64,000 bases of DNA. Source: Homarus americanus (lineage: Eukaryota > Arthropoda > Malacostraca > Decapoda > Nephropidae). The stretch spans positions 2,153,834-2,217,833 of the forward strand of contig NW_024748870.1 in NCBI RefSeq assembly GCF_018991925.1, in the 5' to 3' direction. Numbering within the stretch: position 1 is the first letter of the stretch; each line of letters opens with the position of its first letter. Position numbers and translations under genes: made by a program. Shown here in pieces: positions 23,941 to 34,400 of this stretch. The notes under the pieces are model-generated. The model did no database searches, was not told where the DNA came from, and saw nothing but the letters and a program-made list of their open reading frames with translations.

Positions 23941-25183
23941 CAGTGGCGGCTCGTGCATAGGGCTGCAGAGCTGCAGTCCCCCCAGACACTCACTGCCAGG
24001 CGTATGATTCCTTTAGAGAGACAGCTGAATAATACACTACCAACAAATATATCATTTTATATGTTATTTAATTATTTTCAATACGTTGCTAAGTGAATTT
24101 TCATTAAAATCAGACCAAAATTTAAGTTACTTTCATAGTTGCTGTCAATGCTGTACGATTCATGTCTGTTATTAATTGGCGCCGCCGCCGCACTTGAAGC
24201 AGCTCAGTCTCGTACAACGTGTGGACGGTGTGGTTAAATCGTGCTTTCTTTAATTACCCTTTGACGATGGAAAATCGAGTGAAGTATTTGCAAAACATCA
24301 ACTTTTCCCAGCTGACATTAAATGAAAAGACTGAAATCAAAGCAAGAGGAAGACCTACACCAGTTTTATCCATTCAACAGAACAGTACAAGCAGGAACAA
24401 AGAATATACACGCCAGTTTAACATGAGTGTTTATGGCTCTGTGGTTGTGACGAGGCAAATACTTTATTCTGCTTTCCATGCTTATTGTTTGGTGGGGACT
24501 CGGCATGGACGAAAAGTGGTGTGACTGACTTGAGGCATTTGCCACAGAAAATAGTGAAACATGAGCAGTCAGCCAAACATATGAATAATATGATTAATTT
24601 ATCGTTGCTGGGTAAAGTGAACATTTCAGCTCAGATTGACACAGCATACAAGCTCTCAGTTGCAAAACACAATGAACAGGTGAAAAAAAACAGAGATGTG
24701 TTATCCAAAATCATAAACTGTGTAAAATTTTGTGGAAAATTTGAACTCCCTCTTAGAGGACATGATGAAACAATGAGCTCTAAGAATCCGGGAGTATTTC
24801 GTGGATTAGTTGATTTTGCTTGTGAACTGGATTCTAGCTTAGATGCTCATTTAAAGACCGCTACAGTTTTTAAAGGAACATCTAAATCAATACAGAATGA
24901 ACTTTTAGAATCTGCTTTAGCAGTGATATCCATTGAAAATAAAATGATAACAGAAATAAAGGATTTTAATGAAATAGTAATAAACAATTTTGCTACATCG
25001 AAGAGCAGACACGCCGACTTTATTTTCAATTAATACTGGTCCATCACCACCAACACTACTACCATGCCCTGGGAACTCGTGGACATCAACTACAACTCAT
25101 ACCTGAGGTAGGTCAAATTTGTGTATCCTACTGTTGTGTGAGGCTTGCAGTCCCTCCATTTTATTTTTCACGAGCCGCCACTG
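23941..25183 (+). mobile_element. hAT transposon, internally deleted copy 2
   Basis: It has the same 15 bp terminal inverted repeats as copy 1 (CAGTGGCGGCTCGTG / CACGAGCCGCCACTG) and about 95% similar outer regions by eye, but a different internal deletion. The 8 bp on each side differ (TCACGCAC on the left, ATGTTGCC on the right), so no target duplication is visible; the left flank is a minisatellite that may have rearranged. Confidence 0.93.
24267..25033 (+). pseudogene. hAT transposase remnant, copy 2 (N-terminus plus DUF4371-like part)
   Basis: The ATG at 24267 starts the same N-terminus as copy 1, without copy 1's stop codon. A 13 bp deletion near 24433 shifts the frame inside the TTF-type finger. 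The frame from about 24485 covers the end of the finger (KIVKHEQSAKHM), then a DUF4371-like segment (KHNEQVKKNRDVLSKIINC, then PGVFRGLVDFACELD). It then jumps by deletion at about 24909 to the shared C-terminal end. The dimerisation block kept in copy 1 is lost here. Confidence 0.85.
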
Positions 25184-26183
25184 ATGTTGCCCGTGTATGA
25201 CACTGTGGGGCTAGTTGACGCCTAAGAATAATTTTGTGAGTCAGTTCAATAAATATTAAAGGTTGTCAGTGAATCAGCCATTTAGGATTGCAAAATAATC
25301 AAATTTCGAGTTAATTTTACAAGACGCTTCAATACTCTTGTTTAAGTCATTACGAAATATTTATATGGCGAGTGATTAATGTTCTTCCCGAATTTAATCA
25401 TTTATTAAGAAAGACCCAACAAAGCTACAGTGAAAAGCAAGAGAGGAGAAGTAAGTTAATTTTTTTTAAGGGAATATTTACATTTAGTGTTGGTAATGTG
25501 GTGTTTGGTGAGGGTGCCACTCCTGTACTGTTCGCTCCCCGTGGTGAACTGAGTCACGGGAATGAGTCTCCAAACTGACTTACCCTGACTGCTTCATCTC
25601 ATTTGGGGTCGATGTTGCTTCATTTTAGGCTGGAGCGAATTTTGGACCCTGCCTGTACGTGTCTATTGCTAAGTGTGTGTGTGTGAGGCAGGATGTGGGT
25701 TTATCTTGGGAGGGGAGAGATATTTTTGTCACAGCGGGTAGTTAATTGTGCATCCCATACTCATCTTGTGAGCGGTAGGGCAGAAAGATTACAGAGAAAA
25801 GTTCACAAAGGGTCAGTATATATAACTAACCCCCGTGGTCAGGATATTATGGCATTGAATGTTACACAGTATTTCAAATAAATTCTTTGTTTAGTTGTGT
25901 ACATATAGGTGACTTATTCACAACTGCGTGAGTACAGGAGTGTGAGGCAGTATGTCTGGCCGCACACTTTGTTATTCACATTTGCGTGAGAGGTATTCAA
26001 GCGCTTTGTGTTTGGTTCTATGCAGGGGAAATGGTATAGCTACTTCGTGCAAAAAAAAATAGTGGCTACAACCTTAATATGTCAGCTATCTTGCCATTAG
26101 AGGGATCAACTAGTGCCTGTTTGCACTTGTCTACTTGCGTCAAATTCATCAATAAGTTCCTTCCCAATTACAGTTTTAAGGGT
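25184..26183. other. intergenic, no gene seen
   Basis: Mixed-composition DNA with only short frames, none with a motif or splice context I can support. Confidence 0.6.
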
Positions 26184-26312
26184 TCATTTTGACAGACCCA
26201 GATTGTATTCAACAATGTCTTCGTTAGATGCGAGTTTGGCGAGGGCATCAACTCTGTCATGTTTTTTGAAGCCTATGTGAGAGGGGATCCACAACAGTTT
26301 GACCTTGACAAC
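26184..26312 (-). pseudogene. RNase H fragment of a non-LTR retrotransposon
   Basis: A 42-codon minus frame reads VKLLWIPSHIGFKKHDRVDA and continues LAKLASNE, then a stop. It matches the last RNase H motif (W-I-P-S-H-V-G...D-R-A-D-x-L-A) of the element at 7826-10257, with clear divergence. The flanks carry no further convincing frame, so this is an old fragment of a related element. Confidence 0.7.
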
Positions 26313-26464
26313 TTAATGACGTGTGAAAGGACTTGGACTAACACAGCGTTTGGAAGATATCTAAACTTGCCAGACATATCTAAACCGAACCGATTCTTTG
26401 TATGCAAAACTTTCGGACCACGTGAAGATTAGGCACCCCATCTTTTTTTCCACCTAATGATTAA

Positions 26465-26695
26465 ACCTTAACTCTAACCTAACCTAACCTTAACTCTAAC
26501 CTAACCTAACCTAACCTTAACTCTAACCTAACCTAACCTAACCTTAACTCTAACCTAACCTAACCTAACCTAACCTTAACTCCAACCTAACCTAACCTAA
26601 CCTTAACTCCAACCTAACCTAACCTTAACTCAAACCTAACCTAACCTTAACTCCAACCTAACCTAACCTTAACTCTAACCTAACCTAACACAGTA
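26465..26695 (-). repeat. interstitial telomere-like array (CCTAA on plus strand)
   Basis: About 230 bp of AACCTAACCTAACCTTAACTC units: perfect CCTAA runs (TTAGG on the minus strand) interrupted at regular intervals by CCTTAACTC. This is the cleanest telomere-type array in the window and the only large one in this orientation. Confidence 0.9.
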
Positions 26696-26705
26696 AAATT
26701 GGTGA

Positions 26706-28195
26706 TTCACGTATGATGGAGGGAGGAATGTTGATGTTTAGGCTATGGAGGGAATGAAAGGAGGGATGTTTAGGCTTTGGAGGGAGGGATGTTTTGGCTA
26801 TGGAGGGAGGGATGTTTTGGCTATGGAGGGAGGGATGTTTTGGCTATGGAGGGAGGGATGTTTTGGCTATGGAGGGAGGGATTTTTTGGCTATGGAAGGT
26901 GGGATGTTTTGGCTGGAGGTGGGATAGCTTTGGCTATGGAGGGACGGATGTGTGAGCTATGGAGGGAGGATGGTGTTTTGGCTCTGGAGGGAGGGATGTA
27001 GGCGGCTATGGAAGGTGGGATGTTTTTGGCTATGGAGGGAGGGATGTTTGTATGGAGGGAGGGATGTTTGGCTATGGAGGGAGGGATGTTTTGGCTATGG
27101 AGGGAGGGATGTGAGCTATGGAGGAGGATGTGCTTGAAGCTATGGAGGGGAGGATGTTTTGGCTATGGAGGGAGGGATGTGGAGGCTGTGGAGGGGGAGG
27201 ATGTTTTGGCTGTGGAGGGGAGAGGGATGTTTTGGCTATGGAGGGGAGAGGGGATGTGTAGGCTATGGAGGGAGGATGTTTTGGCTATGGAGGAGGATGT
27301 TTTGGCTATGGAGAGAGGGATGTTTGGCTATGGAGGGAGGGATGTTTGGCTATGGAGGAGGAGGGATGTTTTGGCTATGGAGGGGAGGATGTTTGGCTAT
27401 GGAGAGGAGGGATCTTTTGGCTGGAGGGAGGATCTTTTGGCTATGGAGGGAGGGGATGTTTTGGCTATGGAGGGAGGGATGTTTTGGCTGTGGAGGGTGG
27501 GATGTTTTGGTTATGGAGAGGGATGTGTGATATGGAGGGAGGGATGTTTTTTTTGGCTATGGAGGGAGGGATGTTTTGGCTATGGAGGGTGGGATGTTTT
27601 GGTTATGGAGGGAGGATGTTTTGGCTATGGAGGAGGGATGTGAGCTATGGAGGGAGGGATGTTTGGCTGGAGGAGGAGGATGTGTAGGCTATGGAGGGAG
27701 GGATGTTTGCAGCTGTGGAGGGGAGGGATGTTTGGCTATGGAGGGTGGGATGTTTTGGTTATGGAGGGGGAGGGATGTTTGGCTATGGAGGGAGGGATGT
27801 TTTGGCTATGGAGGAAGGGATGTTTGGCTGTGGGGAGGGAGGGATGTTTTTGGCGCTGTGGGGAGGGAGGGATGTTTTGGCTATGGAGGGAGGGATGTTT
27901 TGGCTATGGAGGGAGGGATGTTTTGGCTATGAAGGGAGGGATGTTTAGGCTATGGTGGTAGGGATGTTTTGGCTATGGAGGGTGGGATGTTTTGGCTATG
28001 GAGGGAGGGATGTTTTGGCTATGGAGGGAGGGATGTGTAGGCTATGGAAGGTGGGATGTTTTGGCTATGGAGGAAGGGATGTTTAGGCTATGAAGGGAGG
28101 GATGTTTTGGCTATGAAGGGAGGGATGTTTTGGCTATGGAGGGAGGGATGTTTTGGCTATGGAGGGAGGGATGTGTAGGCTATGGAAGGAATGGA
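26706..28195. repeat. 1.5 kb G-rich minisatellite (GGCTATGGAGGGAGGGATGTTTT)
   Basis: Over 60 degenerate copies of a 21-23 bp unit. The plus strand has successive GGAGGGAGGG blocks. All Trp/Met/Gly-rich frames (GGMFWLWREG) come from the repeat and are not genes. Confidence 0.97.
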
Positions 28196-28317
28196 TGGAG
28201 GAGACATCAAGGAAGTGGTCACAGCCAAACATGCATAAGCTACTGTTGTTATTATTGATTGTGAGACGAAACATTCACCCGATCAAACTCGTAAAGTCTG
28301 CCCGCTGTGCTATATGT

Positions 28318-28890
28318 GTTGGGGGAGTGACGGTGGTGTGGGAGTGACGGTGGTGGTGTGGGAGTGACGGTGGTGTAGGAGTGACGGTGGTGTGGGGGGT
28401 GACGGTGGTGGTGTAGGAGTGACGGTGGTGTGGGGTGACGGTGGTGGGGAGTGACGGTGTGGGGGTGGGGAGTGACGGTAGGAGGACGGTGGTGTGGGGG
28501 GTGACAGTGGTGGTGGGAGGTGACGGTGGTGTAGGAGTGATTTGTGGTGTGGGAGGATTTGCAGGGTGGGGGTGACAGTGGTAGTGTGGGAGGACGGTGG
28601 TGTAGGGGTGACGGTGGTGGTGTGGGGAGGACGGTGGTGGTGGGGAGGACGGTGGTGTGGGAGTGGCGATGGTGTGGGGGTGACGGTGGTAGGCGATGTG
28701 GTGGTGGGAGTGACGGTGGTGGGGTGACGGTGGTGGTGTAGGAGGACGGTGGTGTAGGAGTGATTGCAGTGGGGGTGACGGTGGGTGGGGATGACGGTAG
28801 GTGTAGGGAGTGGGGACGGTGGTGTAGGAGTGACGGTGGTGTGGGGGGTGACGGTGGTGGTGTAGGAGTGACGGTGGTGTGGTGGCGGTG
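28318..28890. repeat. minisatellite GTGACGGTGGTGTGGGA
   Basis: About 570 bp of degenerate 14-20 bp units built on GGTGACGGTGGTGT. His/Pro/Thr-rich minus frames over it are spurious. Confidence 0.95.
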
Positions 28891-30387
28891 GTATTGTATG
28901 GGTAACGTCCACTTAACAATCCTCACTTCCGAAGATTATATTCCACCTTTATATGTAACCTTCTATTGTGGTCACTGGCAAGAACAAATCCACGACTCCT
29001 AGCTCCCGTTGCGTGTTGTCTGAGAAACAAATCTTGGGGGCGAGATCTGGGCATTCCTCTTCTACAGCCTGAGGTAAGAGTCAACTAGTCAGCTCTTCTT
29101 TGGGTTAAAATCTCCTAGCTGTCGTGATACGGTTTGAAGCACTTGTTAGTTAATTTGTTTTCTTTTGTATGATTCAGTCACGACAAGTTGGTTCGATGGA
29201 GCCTAAAGAGACTATTTTATTTAGTTCATTAATGATAGAGGCTCTGTGTTTGTGTTTATACAGTGGTGCTATCATTTTCTCCTTCTCTTGGTAGCCTAGG
29301 CCTATGTTAATGGTAGATGATACGGGTAATCCTACTTCTCCTCCTCCTCCTCTTGGTAGCCTAGGCCTATCTGAATGGTGAATAAAACGGTTAATACTTC
29401 TCCTCTTCCTCCTCCTAATCCTCTTGCTAGCCTAGGCCTATCTGAACGGTGGATGAAATGGCTATTTGACAAATAAGATTTTCCTTACACCACAGTATAA
29501 AAATCTAGATATAAATGATAGAGACAAACACAGGAGCAGGTAGAACAACTGTAATAATGAGAAACTATAGTAAACTGGCTAGAGAAAGAAGAGGAGTGGC
29601 AAAAAAAAAAACTGATGAAACTGAACAAGACAAAATAACCTGTCACTAGTACCAGAATATAATTAATAATCACAGAAGGAGGAGAATCAACTCATTATAC
29701 AATAACCAAGTATAATTGATTCTTGTAAATTAAAACTGTCAATTAAACCCCGTCGATACAAATTTCTCTTGTGAGCCAGTGAAACAAGTTGGATACTATA
29801 GCAGTTCTTTGTTTGTTCACTTCGATACTTCGTTGAATATTGATGACTTCAGTATATCTAGTTGAGCCCGGATACAGTACTGTCATTCTGTTACTTTCCT
29901 TCATTTCCCTTACCCACATTTCCTTTATCCTGAACCAATCCTGTCTCTCCTAATACTCCTCTTAGTACTTGTAATCCTAATCCTTACCCCTCCCCCACTC
30001 CTTAACACAAGCAATAGACCCTATGACTGGAGCTACAGACGTTAAGTTAAGGCACTTGGTCTCACTTATCTCAACACAGCATCCTGTTTGTACCTGCCAG
30101 GTGTTTAATGACACACCTGTCCGGATGTTAATTAATGTGTTTACAAAAATGACGGGCGAGGATTTTTAAACTGGCAGTAAAGAATTTTTAATTCGTTAGA
30201 TTTTGTTAATACTCGACTCTGATTATTTTGTAACATCATTGTGCACTGCTAGCGACCTACCTTGTCTTCACGTTGCATTTGTGCTGAGAACATAATAATT
30301 TTTATCTTGTGAATTATTTGTATACTAAAGATACACCTTTGTGACGTTTATGTAAATGATGGATTGAAACAGAAATTGTAGACAAAC
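28891..30387. other. intergenic, no gene seen
   Basis: AT-rich with a short repeated block (GGTAGCCTAGGCCTAT..., near 29290, 29350 and 29427; about 60-75 bp spacing, three copies). No convincing frame or splice pair. Confidence 0.6.
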
Positions 30388-30414
30388 CTGAAAAAGTCCT
30401 AAATCGACCTTCAC

Positions 30415-30615
30415 CTGGGAGACGATTACTCCACATCGTAACGCTTGGAGGACCGATGGCATTCCGAGGTAGACAAGCGCCAACGCCGGAAAGACGCTGT
30501 TGCCGCCCCTCCCGCAGTAGATGTAGTTCTCCACACGTGCAATATCTGTGGACGACACTGCCGGTCCCGTATCGGCCTCTTTAGTCACCTCAGAGCTCAC
30601 CAACGAAGGTGACAT
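30415..30615 (-). CDS. possible first coding exon, unrecognised protein
   Basis: An ATG at 30615 opens 67 codons ending at a consensus donor CAG|GTGAAG after 30415, phase 0. The N-terminal 27 residues are polar. The rest (YIYCGRGGNSVFPALALVYL, then GMPSVLQALRCGVIVSQ) is hydrophobic with Gly and two Cys, as in a membrane protein. I do not recognise the family and found no partner exon. It lies about 0.7 kb beyond the stop of the SVWC gene on the same strand, so it could be a separate downstream gene. Confidence 0.3.
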
Positions 30616-31004
30616 CCTTAATAACTCACATCATTGTATCATAGCTGGATGATCGTGACAGCAATGTAGTGAGTCACGCGTGTCAAAAAATGTTAACAGG
30701 AAGATTTATCACGTAATATTTCAACAGTTTTCATCAACACTAAACATAAACTTTCTTCTAGGTAAAGGTTATTATTCACACTATATTGTTCTTATAATAT
30801 TGTATTCATAATTGAAGCTAAATACCTCGTTACAAATATATTTAAAAAATCCTTTTGTGTCCAAACTTTATCTTCCAACGTGTGACTGTGACTGAGGGAA
30901 GGTCATGATGAAGGGGATCACGTTTATGTGAGGTCACCAAATGTTCTCAAAAAATAATCACGTTTTCTTTTCTTTTGTAATTGGTGGATGTGGGACAGTA
31001 GAAA

Positions 31005-31198
31005 CAGACCAATCAGTGAACACCATCGTAACTCTAGAAACAGACCAATCAATGAACACCATTGCCCCGTGACTCTAGAAACAGACCAATCAGTGAACAC
31101 CATTGCCCCGTGACTGTAGTGACTGTAGAAACGGACCAATCAGTGAACACCATTGCCCCGTGACTGTAGAAACGGACCAATCAGTGAACACCATTGCC
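31005..31198. repeat. ~42 bp tandem repeat downstream of the SVWC gene
   Basis: About 4-5 copies of ACCAATCAGTGAACACCATT followed by GCCCCGTGACTGTAGAAACGG. If the SVWC transcript extends this far, the array is in its 3' UTR. Each unit has a CCAAT (ACCAATCAG) motif on the plus strand. Confidence 0.88.
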
Positions 31199-31339
31199 CC
31201 CCCATATATACATGGACTCCTATGGTGGATCTCAGTTCTTAACTATACCTTGCCCTAAATCTCCCTGTTCACTTCAGAGCTACGGCTTTCTTATCTCGGT
31301 GTTCTGACTGACTGGATCTCAGTGTTGGGGTTGGTATGG

Positions 31340-31442
31340 TTAGTAGCATGCAATTGGAGGACAACACTCAGTAGGGAAACTACCCACACCTACGCTGCCA
31401 ATCATCTTACAGTACGGGTCGCCGCCGAGTGTATCCTCACAC
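31340..31442 (-). CDS. SVWC gene exon 3
   Basis: 103 bases with five cysteines (Cys 4-8) and the terminal CCPPIACY before TAA. Acceptor TGTGTTTCAG|G. Confidence 0.82.
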
Positions 31443-34400
31443 CTGAAACACAAAAAAATGATAAAAACGAACGACAAAATATTTAACGCAAAAGTTTTAC
31501 AAATAAAGTTCAAAAGAGTAAATTACATTGTATAAAAGGTTACGAATCTATTATATATCTCTACACTTCTACCAGTCTTGTGTGAAGAGGATGAAAACTT
31601 AAAAGAAAATGCTAAGATAATTAATGTAATTTATTGATTCAAAGACAGTCCCTCACCTCAAACGGTACGTGTTATTTATCTGTTAATACAATGGTGTCAT
31701 GATCGTTGGTGATTTAACACACCCTAATACTACTTCGGGGGAGGCAGGGGGGGGTAGGGTTACATCAGCGTTAGGTTAAATTAAGTAGAGTTAGGTTAGA
31801 TTAAGTGTTAGGTTAAGCTAGCATTAGAGAATTTAGTTCTTATGTGAAGAAGAAATGACAAATATAACTCTAGAAATTAATCTAGAATAAACAGAACAAC
31901 ATAGAAATTAATCTAGAATAAACAGAACAACATAGAAATTAATCTAGAATAAACAGAACAACATAGAAATTAATCTAGAATAAACAGAACAACATAGAAA
32001 TTAATCTAGAATAAACAGAACAACATAGAAATTAATCTAGAATAAACAGAACAACATAGAAATTAATCTAGAATAAACAGAACAACATAGAAATTAATCT
32101 AGAATAAACAGAACAACATAGAATTTCTCCCACAGTCAGCGAATGGAAAAACAGAGGAAGACACTGACCCATGACAAGACAACTTACGATGTTTCAGTGA
32201 TCCTAAGGTCAGCGCCACATGTCCTGCGCACACACTGGTTAGGAGGCTGCCACGATGCTCCTACTTGATATATCTTGCCTGCTTCATGACACCACGCCCG
32301 TTTATCTGAAGGAGAAGCCACAGATTGACGACCCTCCTCTGGGCATTAAAGCTGGAGTGAGTGAGTAGTAGTAAGAGGAGGAAAAGTAGGAGTAGGAGGA
32401 AGGGAAGTAATGGGAGTAGGAGTAGGTGGAGACGCTAGTGATATAGATAGGCAAACACATAAGAAATCGTCGCGTGTGAGTCAATGGGGAGAGACAAGGA
32501 ACTCTGGAACTACTGTAATGAACGGAATGCATGGAGAGAAAAATATAGAACTTACAGGTGTGGATGGAGAGAACATAGGAGTGGAGGGAGAGAACATGTA
32601 GGTGTGGAGGGAGAGAACATAGGAGTGGAGGGAGAGAACATAGGAGTGGATGGAGAGAACATAGGAGTGGAGGGAGAGAACATAGGAGTGGAGGGAGAGA
32701 ACATAGGAGTGGATGGAGAGAACATGGATGGAGAGGGGGGAACCCTTAGAGGTGGAGGGGAGAGAAGTGTGGATGGAGAGGGAGCATGGGGTGGAGGGGG
32801 AGGAGGGAGTGGGGGGGAGAGAACATAGGAGGGAGGGAGAGAACATATAGATAGGAGTAGGGTAGATGGAGAGAACATAGAGAGAGGGAGGGTGGAGAGA
32901 AATATGGGGAGTAGAGGGAGAGAAATGGGGAGTAGAGGGAGAGTAATATGGAGGGAGAGAGCTTATAGTGATGGAGAGAAACATATAGAGAACATAGTAG
33001 AGGGAGAGAACATGGGGTGGAGGGAGAGGAGGAGGAGAGGGAGCATGGGAGTGAGTGGAGGGAGACATAGAGTGGAGGGGGAGAGAACATGGGGAGGGAG
33101 AGAAACATAGGGATAGGAGGGGGAGGGAGAGAACATAATATAGAGACATGGGAGTGGAGGAGAGAACATAGGAGTGGAGGGAGAGAACATAGTAGTGGGG
33201 GAGAGAACATGGGAGTGGAGGGAGAGAACATGGGAGTGGAGGGAGAGAACATAGTGAAGTAGAGGGGAGAGAACATAGGAGTGGAGGGAGAGAACATGGG
33301 AGTGGAGGGAGAGAACATGAGGGAGAGAGTAGAGGTGGAGGAGAGAACATGGGAGTAGATGGAGAGAACATAGTGGAGGGAGAGAACATAGGAGGAGGGA
33401 GAGAACATAGGAGTGGAGGGAGGAAGAGAACATAGGAGTGGAGGGAGAGGAGACATAGGGTGGAGGGAGAGAACATGGGGTAGGAGAGAACATAGGAGTG
33501 GGGAGAGAGAAATGGGGGTGGGGGGAGAGGAGACACAGGGTGGAGGGGGAGAGAACATAGGAGTGGGGGAGAGAACATAGGAGTAGATGGAGAGAACTTG
33601 GGGTGGAGGGAGAGTGGGGAGTGGGGGGAGAGAACATAGGGTAGATGGAGAGAACATGGGGTGGAGGAGAGAACATGGGGAGAGAGAACATAGGAGGAGA
33701 GAGGGCTTATAGGGTATGGGGAGATGGGAGAGAACATAGAGGTGGAGGAGAGAACATAGGAGTGGAGGGAGAGAACATAGGAGTAGATGGAGAGAGAACA
33801 TAGGAGTGGGGGAGAGAACATAGGAACAGATGGAGAGGAACATAGGGAGTAGGGGAGAGAACATAGGAGGGAGGGAGAGAACAACATGGGGAGAGAGGGG
33901 AGAGAGAGGGAGAGAACAGTAGAGGGAGTGGGGGAAGAATATAGATGGAGACATGGGGAGTGGAGGAGAGAAATATAGGAGTAGATGGGAGAGAATATAG
34001 GGAGGGAGGGGGAGAGAACATAGGAGTAGATGGAGAGAACATAGGAGGGAGGGGAGAGGCATAGGAGTAGATGGGAGAGAGAATAGGAGTAGAGGGAGAG
34101 AATATAGGGGGAGTAGATGGAGAGAACATAGGAGTGGAGGGGGAGAGAACATAGGGAGATGGAGAGAACATAGGGAGAGATGGAGAGGAGACATAGGAGG
34201 ATGGAGAGAATATAGGAGGGAGGGAGAGGGAGAAGATAGGGAGTCTGGATAGGGAGCTATAGAGGGAGAGAACAGGGAGGAGGAGAGAGAGACATAGTAG
34301 GTGGAGGGGGAGAGAACATAGGAGGAGGAGAGAACATAGGAGGAGAGGGAGAAATATAGGAGTAGAGAGAACATAGGGAGGTAGATGGAGAGGAACATAG

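Noticed and set aside
26745..27961. Overlapping Met/Trp/Gly-rich plus-strand frames
   Set aside because: All derive from the GGCTATGGAGGGAGGGATG repeat and appear in all three frames.
28252..28926. His/Thr/Pro-rich minus-strand frames of about 200 codons
   Set aside because: By-product of the GACGGTGGTGT minisatellite, open in all frames.
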